Source: Rugosimonospora acidiphila
GTDB taxonomy: Bacteria > Actinomycetota > Actinomycetes > Mycobacteriales > Micromonosporaceae
DNA: 64,000 nucleotides
Reading direction: 5' to 3'
Assembly (NCBI RefSeq): GCF_039543385.1
Contig: NZ_BAABJQ010000010.1
Coordinates: 124,001-188,000, forward strand
Shown here: piece by piece, positions 35,662-43,885 of the stretch
How the letters are laid out: every line of letters starts with the position of its first letter
Numbering within the stretch: position 1 is the stretch's first letter
The notes under the pieces: model-generated
What the model saw: only the letters and a program-made list of their open reading frames with translations
Told to the model about the DNA's origin: nothing
Databases searched by the model: none
Position numbers and translations under genes: made by a program

Positions 35662-37032
35662 ATGGCTGATCATGACAGTGTCGACGAGGTCGACATCGTC
35701 GTGCTGGGCATGGGCGTCGGTGGCGAGGAGGTCGCCGGTCGGCTGGCCGTCGCGGGCCTGTCCGTGGTCGGCGTCGAGCACCGGCTGGTCGGCGGCGAAT
35801 GCCCGTACTGGGGCTGTGTGCCCAGCAAGGAGATGATCCGGGCCGCCAACCTGCTCGCCGAGGGCGGGCGGGTCAACGGGATGGCGGGCACAGCGACCGT
35901 GGAGCCGGACTGGCGTCCGGTGGCCGCACGGGTGCGGGAGACCACCGACGACTGGGACGACAAGGCGGCGGTCGATCGGTTCACCGGCAAGGGCGGTCGG
36001 TTCGTGCGCGGCTACGGCCGGCTCGCCGGGCCCGGCCGGGTCGACGTCGACGGCGTGACATTCCAGGCCCGGCGGGGCATCGTGCTCGGCGCCGGTACCG
36101 CACCGTCCGTGCCGCCCATCGACGGGCTGGCCGGCACGCCGTACTGGACGAACCGGGAGGCCATTGAGGCCACCGAGGCGCCGGAGTCGCTCATCATTCT
36201 GGGCGGCGGGGCGATCGGGCTGGAGCTGGCTCAGGTGTTCCTGCGGTTCGGCACCCGGGTCACCATCGTCGAGGCGCTGGATCGGCTGCTCGCCATGGAG
36301 GAGCCCGAGTCCTCGAAGCTGCTGCACTCCGAGTTGGAGGGCGCGGGCGCCGAGGTGCGCACCGGCGCGAAGGTCGTCCGGGTCGGGCACGACGCGCAGA
36401 GCTTCACGGTCACCCTGGACGGCGGCGACGTCCTGGAGGCGGAGCGGCTGCTGGTCGCGACCGGGCGGCGAGCCAACCTGGGCGACCTGGGCCTGGACAC
36501 CGTCGGGCTCGACCCGACCGCCCGGACGCTGGAGGTGGACGAGTGGCTGCGCGCCGGTGACCGGCTGTGGGGCGTCGGCGACCTCACCGGCAAGGGCGCG
36601 TTCACCCACGTCGCGATGTACCAGGCCGACATCGTGGTGCGGGACATCCTGGGCCAGGGCGGCCCGGCTGCCGACTATCGGGCGCTGCCGCGCGTGACGT
36701 TCACCGACCCGGAGGTCGGCGCGGTCGGGCTGACCGAGGCGCAGGCGCGAGCGCGCGGGCTGCGGGTCACGACCGGATACACCGACCTGACCGAGTCCAC
36801 CCGCGGCTACATCCACAAGGTCGGCAACCACGGCTTCGTCAAGCTGGTCGCGGACGCCGACCGCGGGGTGCTGGTCGGGGCGACCTCGGCCGGCCCGGTC
36901 GGTGGCGAAGTGCTCGGCGCGCTGGTCGTCGCGGTGCACGGCGAGGTCCCGGTCGACCGGCTGCGCAGCATGATGTACGCGTACCCGACGTTCCACCGGG
37001 CGATCGAGCAGGCGGTCAAGAACCTGGGCTGA
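35662..37032 (+). CDS. pyridine nucleotide-disulfide oxidoreductase
   Basis: 456 residues of the lipoamide dehydrogenase/mercuric reductase family. FAD-binding GMGVGGEEVA near residue 16, the redox disulfide in GGECPYWGCVPSK (CX4C, about 45-57), NAD-binding GGGAIGLELAQVF near 180, and the C-terminal YAYPTFHRAIE with the acid-base His. It lacks the N-terminal metal-binding domain of MerA and no mer genes are near. Electron acceptor unknown. Its 3' end overlaps the convergent membrane gene by 17 bp. Confidence 0.9.
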   Translation: MADHDSVDEVDIVVLGMGVGGEEVAGRLAVAGLSVVGVEHRLVGGECPYWGCVPSKEMIRAANLLAEGGRVNGMAGTATVEPDWRPVAARVRETTDDWDDKAAVDRFTGKGGRFVRGYGRLAGPGRVDVDGVTFQARRGIVLGAGTAPSVPPIDGLAGTPYWTNREAIEATEAPESLIILGGGAIGLELAQVFLRFGTRVTIVEALDRLLAMEEPESSKLLHSELEGAGAEVRTGAKVVRVGHDAQSFTVTLDGGDVLEAERLLVATGRRANLGDLGLDTVGLDPTARTLEVDEWLRAGDRLWGVGDLTGKGAFTHVAMYQADIVVRDILGQGGPAADYRALPRVTFTDPEVGAVGLTEAQARARGLRVTTGYTDLTESTRGYIHKVGNHGFVKLVADADRGVLVGATSAGPVGGEVLGALVVAVHGEVPVDRLRSMMYAYPTFHRAIEQAVKNLG

Positions 37033-37819
37033 TCCCGGCCGACCTGGCCGGCGACCCCGGACCCGCCACCGACACGGGCACCCGCGAGGAGTCCCGCAGC
37101 AGGCCGGCCTGCGCGGCGAACCGCGGGAAGGTCAACCGCAGCGCTGGCGCGCCGTAGAGGGCGACGGACAGGCCGAGCGACTGGGGCGACCACTCGGCGG
37201 CGTCCGGTTCGTGCTCCGGGGTGAGGTCGGAGTGCCGGCGGCGCAGCCGGCGCATCAGCCGTCGGCCGGCCAGGGTGCGGCCGGGCAGCAGCGCGAGCGC
37301 GACGATCGCGGCGGCCGGTACGACCGGTGCCAGCCGCGCGAACCACGCGGCCGACGGCGCCCCGGTCAGCGCGGCGGCCACGGCCAGCACCCCGGCGGCG
37401 ATCGCCAGTACCCGCAGGGTGACCCTCCGTCGCGAGGTCAGCATCAGGCCGGCGCGGGCCAGGCCGGCCGCCAGTTGGGAGAGGCCGCCGCGCACCGGCG
37501 TGCGCGCGACCAGTTCGCGTGGACCGGCCGGCCGCGCCAGCGACTCGTAGACCGATCGGGCCAGCGGGTCGCAGCCGCGCGGCAGTGCGCCCGAGCGGCG
37601 CACGGTGCCCGGCATGGCGGCGTCCACGGCGGCCCTCGCGTGCAGCAGCACCAGGGCGGTGGACACGGCGGCCGTGCGTCCGGAGCGCAGCAGGGCGATC
37701 TCGGTGGGGCGCAGTTCCCGGCCGGCGCGTCGCGGCGGCCAGAGCCGGACCAGCGCCGCGACTACAAGCAGCGCGGGGTTGGCCACCAGCACGGCCGTCA
37801 CGAACACTCCGCCACCCAC
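37016..37819 (-). CDS. TIGR04222-type membrane protein
   Basis: About 267 residues. LRPTEIALLRSGRTAAVSTALVLLHARAAVD and the ARPAGPRELVA region fit the TIGR04222 actinobacterial membrane family, which usually ends in a Gly/Cys tail; this one does not. Hydrophobic helices near 5-25 and two around 165-215. Start GTG 37819 is chosen because GGAGG lies five bases upstream; the open frame extends further. Function unknown. Confidence 0.78.
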   Translation of the reverse strand: MGGGVFVTAVLVANPALLVVAALVRLWPPRRAGRELRPTEIALLRSGRTAAVSTALVLLHARAAVDAAMPGTVRRSGALPRGCDPLARSVYESLARPAGPRELVARTPVRGGLSQLAAGLARAGLMLTSRRRVTLRVLAIAAGVLAVAAALTGAPSAAWFARLAPVVPAAAIVALALLPGRTLAGRRLMRRLRRRHSDLTPEHEPDAAEWSPQSLGLSVALYGAPALRLTFPRFAAQAGLLRDSSRVPVSVAGPGSPARSAGISPGS

Positions 37820-37997
37820 TGTCACCTCCGGACCACGCGTTGGGATTAGTGTGTCCCGACCGCGCAACTGGCGTGGCGTTGTGCAAGTTGCGCCGCGGGT
37901 CGGTTGCGATCCGGTGGTGGCCGGTTGCGTGGTGGCGAGTCCGGCAACGAGACCGATCTCCATGGTTCGTCATGGAGCGGCGGCGTAACGTGCTAAT

Positions 37998-38672
37998 GTG
38001 CTCGCCCAACCCGCTCAGGCACTGACCGATCTCCTTCTCGGACTCGTCGTCGCCACGCTGGCGGTGCGGTTGCACCGCAGGGGAAACATCTCCCGGCCGT
38101 GGCAGTCGGCCTTCGGCTGGACGGCCGCGGCGGCGCTGGCCGGCTCGGTACATCACGCGGTTCTGGTGCGCTGGACCCGCTGGGGAAGCTTCAGCTGGGC
38201 CGTCATCACCGTGATGATCGTGATCGCGGTGTCGTACCTGCTCGCCGGTACCGTCGTCGAGGTGCTGGGCAGCGGCCACGCGCGTACCTTCTGGCTGCTG
38301 CGCTCGGTCGGGCTGGTGGCGTACGTCGTGCTCGCCTTCACCGGTCACGCCGGGGTCGCCTCGATGATGTCCTGCGAGGGCCTGACCATGACCAGCGTGC
38401 TGGTGCTGTGGTGCTGGGCCACGTACCGGCACCATCCGCTCGGCTGGCCGGTGCTGCTGGCCATCGCCGCGAGCGGCGCGGCCGGCGCCACCCAGGCGCT
38501 GAGCCCGAGCGTCACCCACTGGATCGACCTGGACCCCACCTCCACCTATCACCTGGCCCAGGTGGTGGGCATGGCGGTGCTCTACTGGGCGCTGACCCGT
38601 CCCCGCACCGGGGACGCGCTGTCCGGCGGTCGGCACACCGGCGAGCAGGGGCCGGCCGTCCAGGCCGGTTGA
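37998..38672 (+). CDS. seven-helix integral membrane protein
   Basis: 224 residues with about seven hydrophobic helices separated by short loops; conserved-looking HH and RHH pairs (GSVHHAVLVRW, TYRHHPLGW) sit at helix ends. I do not recognise it firmly; it resembles the DUF6962-type family. Start GTG 37998 lies 9 bp after TAACGT, which could be a -10 element of a leaderless transcript. No partner gene is evident. Confidence 0.72.
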   Translation: MLAQPAQALTDLLLGLVVATLAVRLHRRGNISRPWQSAFGWTAAAALAGSVHHAVLVRWTRWGSFSWAVITVMIVIAVSYLLAGTVVEVLGSGHARTFWLLRSVGLVAYVVLAFTGHAGVASMMSCEGLTMTSVLVLWCWATYRHHPLGWPVLLAIAASGAAGATQALSPSVTHWIDLDPTSTYHLAQVVGMAVLYWALTRPRTGDALSGGRHTGEQGPAVQAG

Positions 38673-38727
38673 GGCTCGGCCGGCAGCCGCCCGATAGTAA
38701 GCGTCAGCGAACTACTTTCTTATTCAG

Positions 38728-38755
38728 TTGCGCTCTGGCGGCCTCAAAATAGTAC
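38728..38755 (+). promoter_or_regulatory. possible promoter of the MsbA-type exporter
   Basis: TTGCGC and TAGTAC with a 16-bp spacer, the -10 ending 10 bp before ATG 38766. No Shine-Dalgarno sequence is visible, so a leaderless transcript is plausible. Confidence 0.4.
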
Positions 38756-38765
38756 GCTCACGCGT

Positions 38766-40586
38766 ATGACATCCGCCGCAACCCGCCAGGCGCCCGCCGT
38801 GCTCGACACGTCGGACCAGGAGCGCAAGGTGCCCCTGCGCCGCATCGTCGCGCTGTTCCGCCCGCACACCTGGCTGCTGGCGCTGCTGCTCGTGCTGGTG
38901 GTGGGGCAGGCCGCGTTCAATGTCGTGGCGCCGTTCATGCTCCGCGCGATCATCGACCGCGGGCTGCCCGAGCGCAACGCGGTGCTGATCACCTGGCTGG
39001 CGCTGGGGATGATCGGGTCCGCGGTGGCGGCCGGCGCACTCGGTGTGGTCACCGGCCAGCTGTCCAACGTGATCGGGCAGCGCATCATGCACGGGCTGCG
39101 GGTAAGCGTGTACGGGCACCTGCAGCGCATGTCGCTGGCGTTCTTCACGCGTACCCGCACCGGGGACGTGCTGTCGCGGGTGCTCAACGACGTCGGCGGG
39201 GTCGACAACGTGGTCACCAACACGGCCAGCTCGCTGGTGCAGAACACGGTCACCGCCGGCGCCATCGTCGTGGCCATGCTGCTGCTGGACTGGCGGCTGT
39301 CGGTGCTGGCCCTGCTGGTGGTGCCGCTGTTCCTGGCCATGACGTTCCGGCTCGGGCGGCAGCGCCGCGCGCTGTCCCGGCGGCGCCAGGGCGGCCTGTC
39401 CGCCCTGACCACCCTGGTCGAGGAGTCGCTGTCCGTGGCCGGCGTGCTGCTGGCCAAGACGATGGGGCTGCGCGACGAACTCGTCCGCCGCTTCTCCGAC
39501 CAGTCCAAGCAGATCTCCGACGTCGAACTGGCCGCGGTGATGGCCGGCCGGTGGCGGCTGGCCACCCGGCGGGTGGCGCTGGTCGTCGTCCCCGCGATCG
39601 TGTACTGGCTGGCCGGCATCGAGGTGGCCCACGGCGCCTCGCTGGCCAGCATCGGCACGGTCGTGGCCTTCTCCAGCATGGTGAACCGGCTGATCGGGCC
39701 GATCAGCGGCGTGCAGGGCATCGGGCAGAACGTGTCCGTCTCGATGGCCCTGTTCGGCCGGATCTTCGACGTGCTGGACCTGCCGGTCGACGTGGACGAC
39801 CGTCCGGGCGCCCGCCCGCTGGTCGTGACCCGCGGCGAGGTGCGGCTGACCGACGTCTCGTTCCGGTACGAGGGGGCCGAGCGGTGGACCATCGAGGACC
39901 TCGACCTCGTCTGCCCGCCCGGCTCGATGACCGCCATCGTCGGCGAGACCGGCTCCGGTAAGACCACGCTCGCCTACCTGATCGCCCGGCTCTACGAACC
40001 GGAGCGCGGCACGGTCAGCGTCGATGGCACGGACGTACGGGACGTCACGCTGGGCTCGCTGGCCACCTCGATCGGGCTGGTCTCCCAGGAGACGTACCTG
40101 CTGCACGCCTCGATCCGGGAGAACCTGCTGCTGGCCAAGCCGGACGCCACGGACGAGCAGCTTCGGGCGGCCACCGGGGCGGCCCGCCTCCACGACCTGA
40201 TCGAGGGGCTCCCCGACGGGTACGACACGATGGTGGGCGAGCGCGGTTACCGGTTCTCCGGCGGGGAGCGGCAGCGCCTGGCCATCGCCCGGATGCTGCT
40301 GCGCAACCCGCCGGTACTGCTGCTGGACGAGGCGACCAGCGCGCTGGACACCCGCACCGAACGGGCGGTGCAGGAGGCGCTGGACGCGCTCTCCGAGGGG
40401 CGCACCACCATCGTGATCGCCCACCGCCTGGCCACCATCGAGCGGGCCGACCAGATAGTCGTGCTGCACGACGGCCGGATCGTGGAGCGCGGCACCCACG
40501 CCGACCTGGTCGGCCTCGCCGGCCGGTACGCGGGGTTCCTGCGACCGGCCGGGCCGAGGTCGGGAGAGCAGCTCACGGCGGGTTAG
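38766..40586 (+). CDS. ABC exporter, fused membrane and ATPase domains (MsbA/MDR type)
   Basis: 606 residues. Six helices in residues ~35-320, then an ABC domain: Walker A GETGSGKTT, signature FSGGERQR, Walker B VLLLDEATSALD and switch His in IAHRLATI. One half-transporter, probably a homodimer exporting a drug or lipid. The MarR gene follows after 9 bp and is likely co-transcribed, which suggests drug-responsive control. Confidence 0.94.
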   Translation: MTSAATRQAPAVLDTSDQERKVPLRRIVALFRPHTWLLALLLVLVVGQAAFNVVAPFMLRAIIDRGLPERNAVLITWLALGMIGSAVAAGALGVVTGQLSNVIGQRIMHGLRVSVYGHLQRMSLAFFTRTRTGDVLSRVLNDVGGVDNVVTNTASSLVQNTVTAGAIVVAMLLLDWRLSVLALLVVPLFLAMTFRLGRQRRALSRRRQGGLSALTTLVEESLSVAGVLLAKTMGLRDELVRRFSDQSKQISDVELAAVMAGRWRLATRRVALVVVPAIVYWLAGIEVAHGASLASIGTVVAFSSMVNRLIGPISGVQGIGQNVSVSMALFGRIFDVLDLPVDVDDRPGARPLVVTRGEVRLTDVSFRYEGAERWTIEDLDLVCPPGSMTAIVGETGSGKTTLAYLIARLYEPERGTVSVDGTDVRDVTLGSLATSIGLVSQETYLLHASIRENLLLAKPDATDEQLRAATGAARLHDLIEGLPDGYDTMVGERGYRFSGGERQRLAIARMLLRNPPVLLLDEATSALDTRTERAVQEALDALSEGRTTIVIAHRLATIERADQIVVLHDGRIVERGTHADLVGLAGRYAGFLRPAGPRSGEQLTAG

Positions 40587-40595
40587 GGTCCACGC

Positions 40596-41045
40596 GTGGA
40601 TGCGGTGCGTGACGCGGAGCTGGCGGCGATGGTCCGGGAGGTCCGGCTGGGCGTGATCCGGCTGGCCCGGCGGATGCGCGCCCAGAAACAGGAGCACGGG
40701 GTCACCCCGCTGGAGCTGTCCGTGCTCAGCCGGCTGTACGGGCACCAGGTGATGACCCCGAAGGCGCTGGCCGACGCCGAGCACGTGACCCCGCAGACGC
40801 TCACCCGGGTCTTCGCCGCGCTGGAGGACAAGGGGCTGGTGATCCGGCGGGGCAATCCGGAGGATGGCCGGCAGTCGCTACTGGAGATCACTCCGGCTGG
40901 GGTGCGGGTGCTCGGAGAGGACAGCGCCCGGCGGGAGCAGTGGCTGGCCGCCGCGATGACCAGCGCGCTCACCCCGGCCGAACAGCAAATTGTCCGGATC
41001 GCCGCCGGTTTGATGGAGCGGCTGGCCGATGAGCCCGGCATCTGA
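40596..41045 (+). CDS. MarR-family regulator
   Basis: 149 residues: central winged HTH (VTPLELSVLSRLYGHQVMTPKALADAEHVTPQTLTRVFAALEDKGLVIRR) with the wing NPEDGRQSLLEITPAG. These dimeric repressors typically sense phenolic or lipophilic compounds. Directly follows the exporter gene, its probable target. GTG 40596 is the first codon; SD is weak, so coupling to the exporter is likely. Confidence 0.93.
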   Translation: MDAVRDAELAAMVREVRLGVIRLARRMRAQKQEHGVTPLELSVLSRLYGHQVMTPKALADAEHVTPQTLTRVFAALEDKGLVIRRGNPEDGRQSLLEITPAGVRVLGEDSARREQWLAAAMTSALTPAEQQIVRIAAGLMERLADEPGI

Positions 41046-41096
41046 ACATTTATCAGGTACGCGTTTGACACGCACGCCCTGGGGCACCTGGGGCGA

Positions 41097-41627
41097 ATGG
41101 CGAAGATGTCCGAGTCTTCTTCCCGGGAGCGCAGCCGGAGCCAGGTGATCGTGGATCCGGAGCCTCCCCACGCCCCCGCCGCGGCACCGTCCGCGCCGGC
41201 CGGCGCGCAGCCGGACGGATCCCGGGCGCTCGACTCGCTGTCCACCGGGGAGCTGATCCGGCGCCTGTCCGAGCAGCTGTCCACACTGGTACGTGACGAG
41301 TTGGCGCTGGCCCGGGTCGAGATCATGGACAAGGCCGGCCACGCCGGCAAGGGCGCCGGCCTGTTCGGCGGCGCCGGCGTGATCAGCCTGTACGGCGTGT
41401 TCGGCATCCTGACCGGCTGCGTACTGCTGCTCGCCCAGGTGATGCCCGCGTGGGCGGCGGCGATGGTGATCGGCGCACTGCTGCTGGCGATCGGCGGGCT
41501 GATGGCCATCACCGGACGCGCCCAGGTCAAGCAGGCGACCCCGCCGCTGCCCGAGGCAGCGGTCGACGGCGTGCACCGCGACCTCGGGGCGGTGGCCGCG
41601 GCGGTCGAGCGCAGGAGGCAACGATGA
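41097..41627 (+). CDS. holin-superfamily-like (DUF1469/Phage_holin_3_6) membrane protein
   Basis: 176 residues: a ~45-residue Pro/Ala-rich head, an amphipathic helix (STGELIRRLSEQLSTLVRDELALARVE), then two membrane helices with an AAMVIGALLLAIGG segment. This is the Actinobacterial holin-X type; despite the name, members are chromosomal and not lytic phage genes. Overlaps the DUF3618 gene by ATGA. Together with DUF3618 and DUF4235 genes it forms a widespread envelope cluster of unknown role. Confidence 0.88.
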   Translation: MAKMSESSSRERSRSQVIVDPEPPHAPAAAPSAPAGAQPDGSRALDSLSTGELIRRLSEQLSTLVRDELALARVEIMDKAGHAGKGAGLFGGAGVISLYGVFGILTGCVLLLAQVMPAWAAAMVIGALLLAIGGLMAITGRAQVKQATPPLPEAAVDGVHRDLGAVAAAVERRRQR

Positions 41628-42094
41628 GCGCGCGGGCAGCCTCGGACCCACCCATCCGCAGCGCGCTGGCGATGGCCGGTACCGGGCCGGGCGACGGCGC
41701 CTCGCACGAGGCCAACCTGGGCGGCGGCCCGGGTGGTGGCGGCATGGGCGCGGGCGGCATGGGCGGCGACGGGGACGGGCACCGCCCGGCGGCGGGCTTC
41801 GCGGCGACCGCCGACGGACTGGTCGGGGCCGAACGCCGCGCCGCGCTGCGCGCCGAGATCGAGCAGACCCGGACCGCGCTGGGCGAGACCGTCGGCGCGC
41901 TGGCCGCCAAGGCCGACGTCAAGGCCCGCGCTCAGGACAAGGCCGGTGAGGTCTACAGCGACGTGGCGTACCGGGTCGGCCGTTCGCGCGAGCGGGTCGT
42001 CGACCTGGTCGGCGGCCGGTGGCCCCTGCTGGCCGGCGCCGCCGGGGTGCTCGCGCTGATCACCGGCCTGGTGATCTGGCGAAGGCGCGCCTGA
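41624..42094 (+). CDS. DUF3618 membrane protein
   Basis: 156 residues. The DUF3618 core RRAALRAEIEQTRTALGETVGALAAKADVKARAQDK lies at about 70-105, followed by a C-terminal helix and RRRA tail. The first 60 residues are an unusual Gly/Met-rich segment (GGGPGGGGMGAGGMGG). Start overlaps the holin-like gene stop. Role unknown. Confidence 0.88.
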   Translation: MSARAASDPPIRSALAMAGTGPGDGASHEANLGGGPGGGGMGAGGMGGDGDGHRPAAGFAATADGLVGAERRAALRAEIEQTRTALGETVGALAAKADVKARAQDKAGEVYSDVAYRVGRSRERVVDLVGGRWPLLAGAAGVLALITGLVIWRRRA

Positions 42095-42095
42095 G

Positions 42096-42362
42096 ATGGC
42101 CGGGAAGAAGCTGTTCTACCGGCCGGTCGGCCTGCTCGTCGGGGTGGCCGCCGGAGCGGTGGCCGGCGTCCTGGTCAAGCAGATCTGGCGGCTCGCCCCG
42201 GGCGACCAGCAGGCCCCGGACGCGCTGGACGAGGAGCGCGGCTGGGGTGAGGTGCTGGCCGCCGCCGCGCTGCAGGGCGTGGTCTTCGCGATTGTACGGG
42301 CCGCGATGGATCGGGGAGCCGCCCAGGCGGTACGGCGGCTGACCGGCCGCTGGCCGGTGTAG
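42096..42362 (+). CDS. DUF4235 membrane protein
   Basis: 88 residues: FYRPVGLLVGVAAGAVAGVLVKQIWRL is a membrane helix pair with the conserved KxxW, and ALQGVVFAIVRAAMDRGAA completes the DUF4235 pattern. Begins two bases after the DUF3618 stop, third gene of the envelope cluster. Confidence 0.9.
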   Translation: MAGKKLFYRPVGLLVGVAAGAVAGVLVKQIWRLAPGDQQAPDALDEERGWGEVLAAAALQGVVFAIVRAAMDRGAAQAVRRLTGRWPV

Positions 42363-42380
42363 GCGCGCGCCCTGCGCCTA
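42360..42380. terminator. small bidirectional hairpin spanning two stop codons
   Basis: TAGGCGC-N7-GCGCCTA: a perfect 7-bp stem whose left end is the TAG of the DUF4235 gene and whose right end is the TAG of the convergent GNAT gene. Confidence 0.55.
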
Positions 42381-42662
42381 GAGGGTGGTCACGTCCTTGT
42401 AATCCGGGTGCCGCTCCAGAAACGCGGCGACGAACGGGCACGACGGCACGACCCGGCGGGGACGCGCCCGCTCGGCCTCCAGCGCCTGCCGGACCAGCGA
42501 GCTGGCCACGCCCTTGCCGGCGAAGGCCGGATCGGTCTCGGTGTGCAGGTAGACCCGGGCGCCGTCGTACCGGTCCCGGTACACGATGTAGGCGGCGACC
42601 TGTCCGTCGACCACCGCCTCGTACCGGTTCTCGTCGGCGTTGTCGCGCAGTTCGATGTCCAC
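42378..42662 (-). CDS. small GNAT-fold N-acetyltransferase (YjdJ-like)
   Basis: 94 residues: NRYEAVVDGQVAAYIVY, then the acetyl-CoA loop AFAGKGVASSLVRQALEAER and VPSCPFVAAFLERHPDY. This matches the short Gcn5-related YjdJ/GtlA-like subgroup. Target unknown. Converges with the DUF4235 gene. Confidence 0.9.
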   Translation of the reverse strand: MDIELRDNADENRYEAVVDGQVAAYIVYRDRYDGARVYLHTETDPAFAGKGVASSLVRQALEAERARPRRVVPSCPFVAAFLERHPDYKDVTTL

Positions 42663-42731
42663 AGCAGCAATGCTGCCATGTCCGGCCCGGCGCCGGCCGG
42701 TGATGAGGCACTCACCGGCCGGCGCGCCCGG

Positions 42732-43505
42732 CTAGTCGGCCAGCCCGGAGGAGGCCCGGCCGATCAACTTGATCGCGGTACGGCGGGGGAGCAGGCGGCT
42801 CATCAGCACCGAGCTGACCCGCATCATCGCCCCCGGTACCGTGCGTGGGCCCCGACCCAGCGCCCCGAGCGCGGTCCGCGCGACGGTCTGCGCGTCGACC
42901 GTGCCCGGCGCCGGACGGCTCATCGACTCCTGATAGCCCGGCGTGCTGACCGCGCCCGCCACGCAGGTGACCACGTCGACGCCGGTGCCGGCCAGCTCGG
43001 CCCACAGGCTCTCGGCCAGCACCGCACCGAAGGCCTTGCTCGCCGCGTACGCGGCCAGGCCCGGTGAGCCCTGCATGCCGGCCAGCGAGCTCATCACGAT
43101 GACCCCACCGGCACGGCGGGCCACCATGTCCGGCAGGAAGTGCCGGGCCAGCAGCAGGGGCGCGCGGCAGTTGAGGTCCACCAGGGTGGAGAGCTTGGAC
43201 GGCGTCAGGTCGAGGAACGGGCTGACCGGCGCGTACGCCGCGTTGCACACCAGCATCCCGACGGGCCTGCCCTCCGCCGCCGAGTAGACCGCCTCCAGTC
43301 CGTCCTGTGTGGACAGATCGGCGACCACCGGTACGGTCTGCACCGTCAGCCGGTCGGCCAGCGCGGCCAGCGGCTCGGAGCGGCGGGCCACCAGGATCAG
43401 GTTGACGCCGCGTTCGGCCAGGGCGGTCGAGAACGCCGCGCCGATGCCCTCGGACGCTCCGGCCACCACCGCCCAGGGCCCGTACTTGCCGGCGAAGCCG
43501 TTCAT
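42732..43505 (-). CDS. short-chain dehydrogenase/reductase
   Basis: 257 residues. GASEGIG cofactor motif at about 16-22, NAA near 88, catalytic Ser in MSSLAG and YAASK (Tyr152/Lys156 approx.). The ARRSE at the end of strand 2 suggests NADP preference. Classical SDR without a recognisable substrate class; the C-terminal part (MMRVSSVLMSRLLPR) resembles acyl/steroid-type SDRs. An IS-like hairpin lies 20 bp upstream of its start. Confidence 0.9.
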   Translation of the reverse strand: MNGFAGKYGPWAVVAGASEGIGAAFSTALAERGVNLILVARRSEPLAALADRLTVQTVPVVADLSTQDGLEAVYSAAEGRPVGMLVCNAAYAPVSPFLDLTPSKLSTLVDLNCRAPLLLARHFLPDMVARRAGGVIVMSSLAGMQGSPGLAAYAASKAFGAVLAESLWAELAGTGVDVVTCVAGAVSTPGYQESMSRPAPGTVDAQTVARTALGALGRGPRTVPGAMMRVSSVLMSRLLPRRTAIKLIGRASSGLAD

Positions 43506-43524
43506 CGGATTCCTTCCGTGGATG

Positions 43525-43544
43525 CCCCGGTCTTCGGGCCGGGG
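43525..43544. repeat. IS200/IS605-like terminal hairpin
   Basis: CCCCGGTC-TTCG-GGCCGGGG: an 8-bp stem with a UUCG tetraloop, preceded by GGATG and followed by AGGA. Sequence and context resemble right-end hairpins of IS200/IS605 elements, here upstream of the TnpB remnant. Confidence 0.6.
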
Positions 43545-43576
43545 AGGAAACGGGACTCCTGAGAAGCAGGGCAGGA

Positions 43577-43867
43577 ATGGCCGATTCGCCGCCCAGACGG
43601 ATAGGGGTTCACCCGTGTGCCTCCCCCCTGTGCTCGGTCTGCGGCAGACTGGCCGAGGAAATGCCGCTGAGCATCCGGCGGTGGGTGTGCCCCCGCGGCG
43701 CGACCCACGATCGGGATGTCAACGCGGCGCGCAACATTTTGACCGCCGGGCTGGCGGCGACAGCCTGTGGAGACGGTGTAAGACCTCGACGGGAGTCCTC
43801 CCGGACGGGGCAGTCGTCGGTGCAGCAGGAAAACCCACGGGTGACCGAGGGAATCCGCGCCCTCTAG
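43577..43867 (+). pseudogene. TnpB (IS200/IS605 OrfB) C-terminal remnant
   Basis: Open over 96 residues, of which about 75 match the C-terminus of TnpB: LCSVCGRL, then WVCPRGATHDRDVNAARNIL and AGLAATACGDGVRP...SSRTGQ. This is the zinc ribbon and RuvC-III region. The 5' ~80 % of the gene, including the first RuvC motifs, is missing. The zinc ribbon has lost its fourth Cys (CPRGATHD instead of CPRCGATHD). It is therefore a dead fragment. The right-end hairpin still follows directly. Confidence 0.88.
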
Positions 43868-43885
43868 GGCGGCGGAGGATGTCAA
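43855..43885 (+). mobile_element. right end of the IS200/IS605-type element
   Basis: Hairpin CCGCGCCC-TCTA-GGGCGGCGG (one bulge) followed by AGGATGTCAA, the common form of an IS200/IS605 right end, overlapping the TnpB stop. In live elements this region is also the 3' scaffold of the guide (omega) RNA. Confidence 0.75.

Noticed and set aside
35662..37032. Mercuric reductase
   Set aside because: No N-terminal metal-binding domain, no C-terminal vicinal cysteines and no mer genes around it.
41097..41627. Prophage holin
   Set aside because: No lysin, tail or integrase genes nearby; the family is a normal chromosomal membrane protein in actinobacteria.
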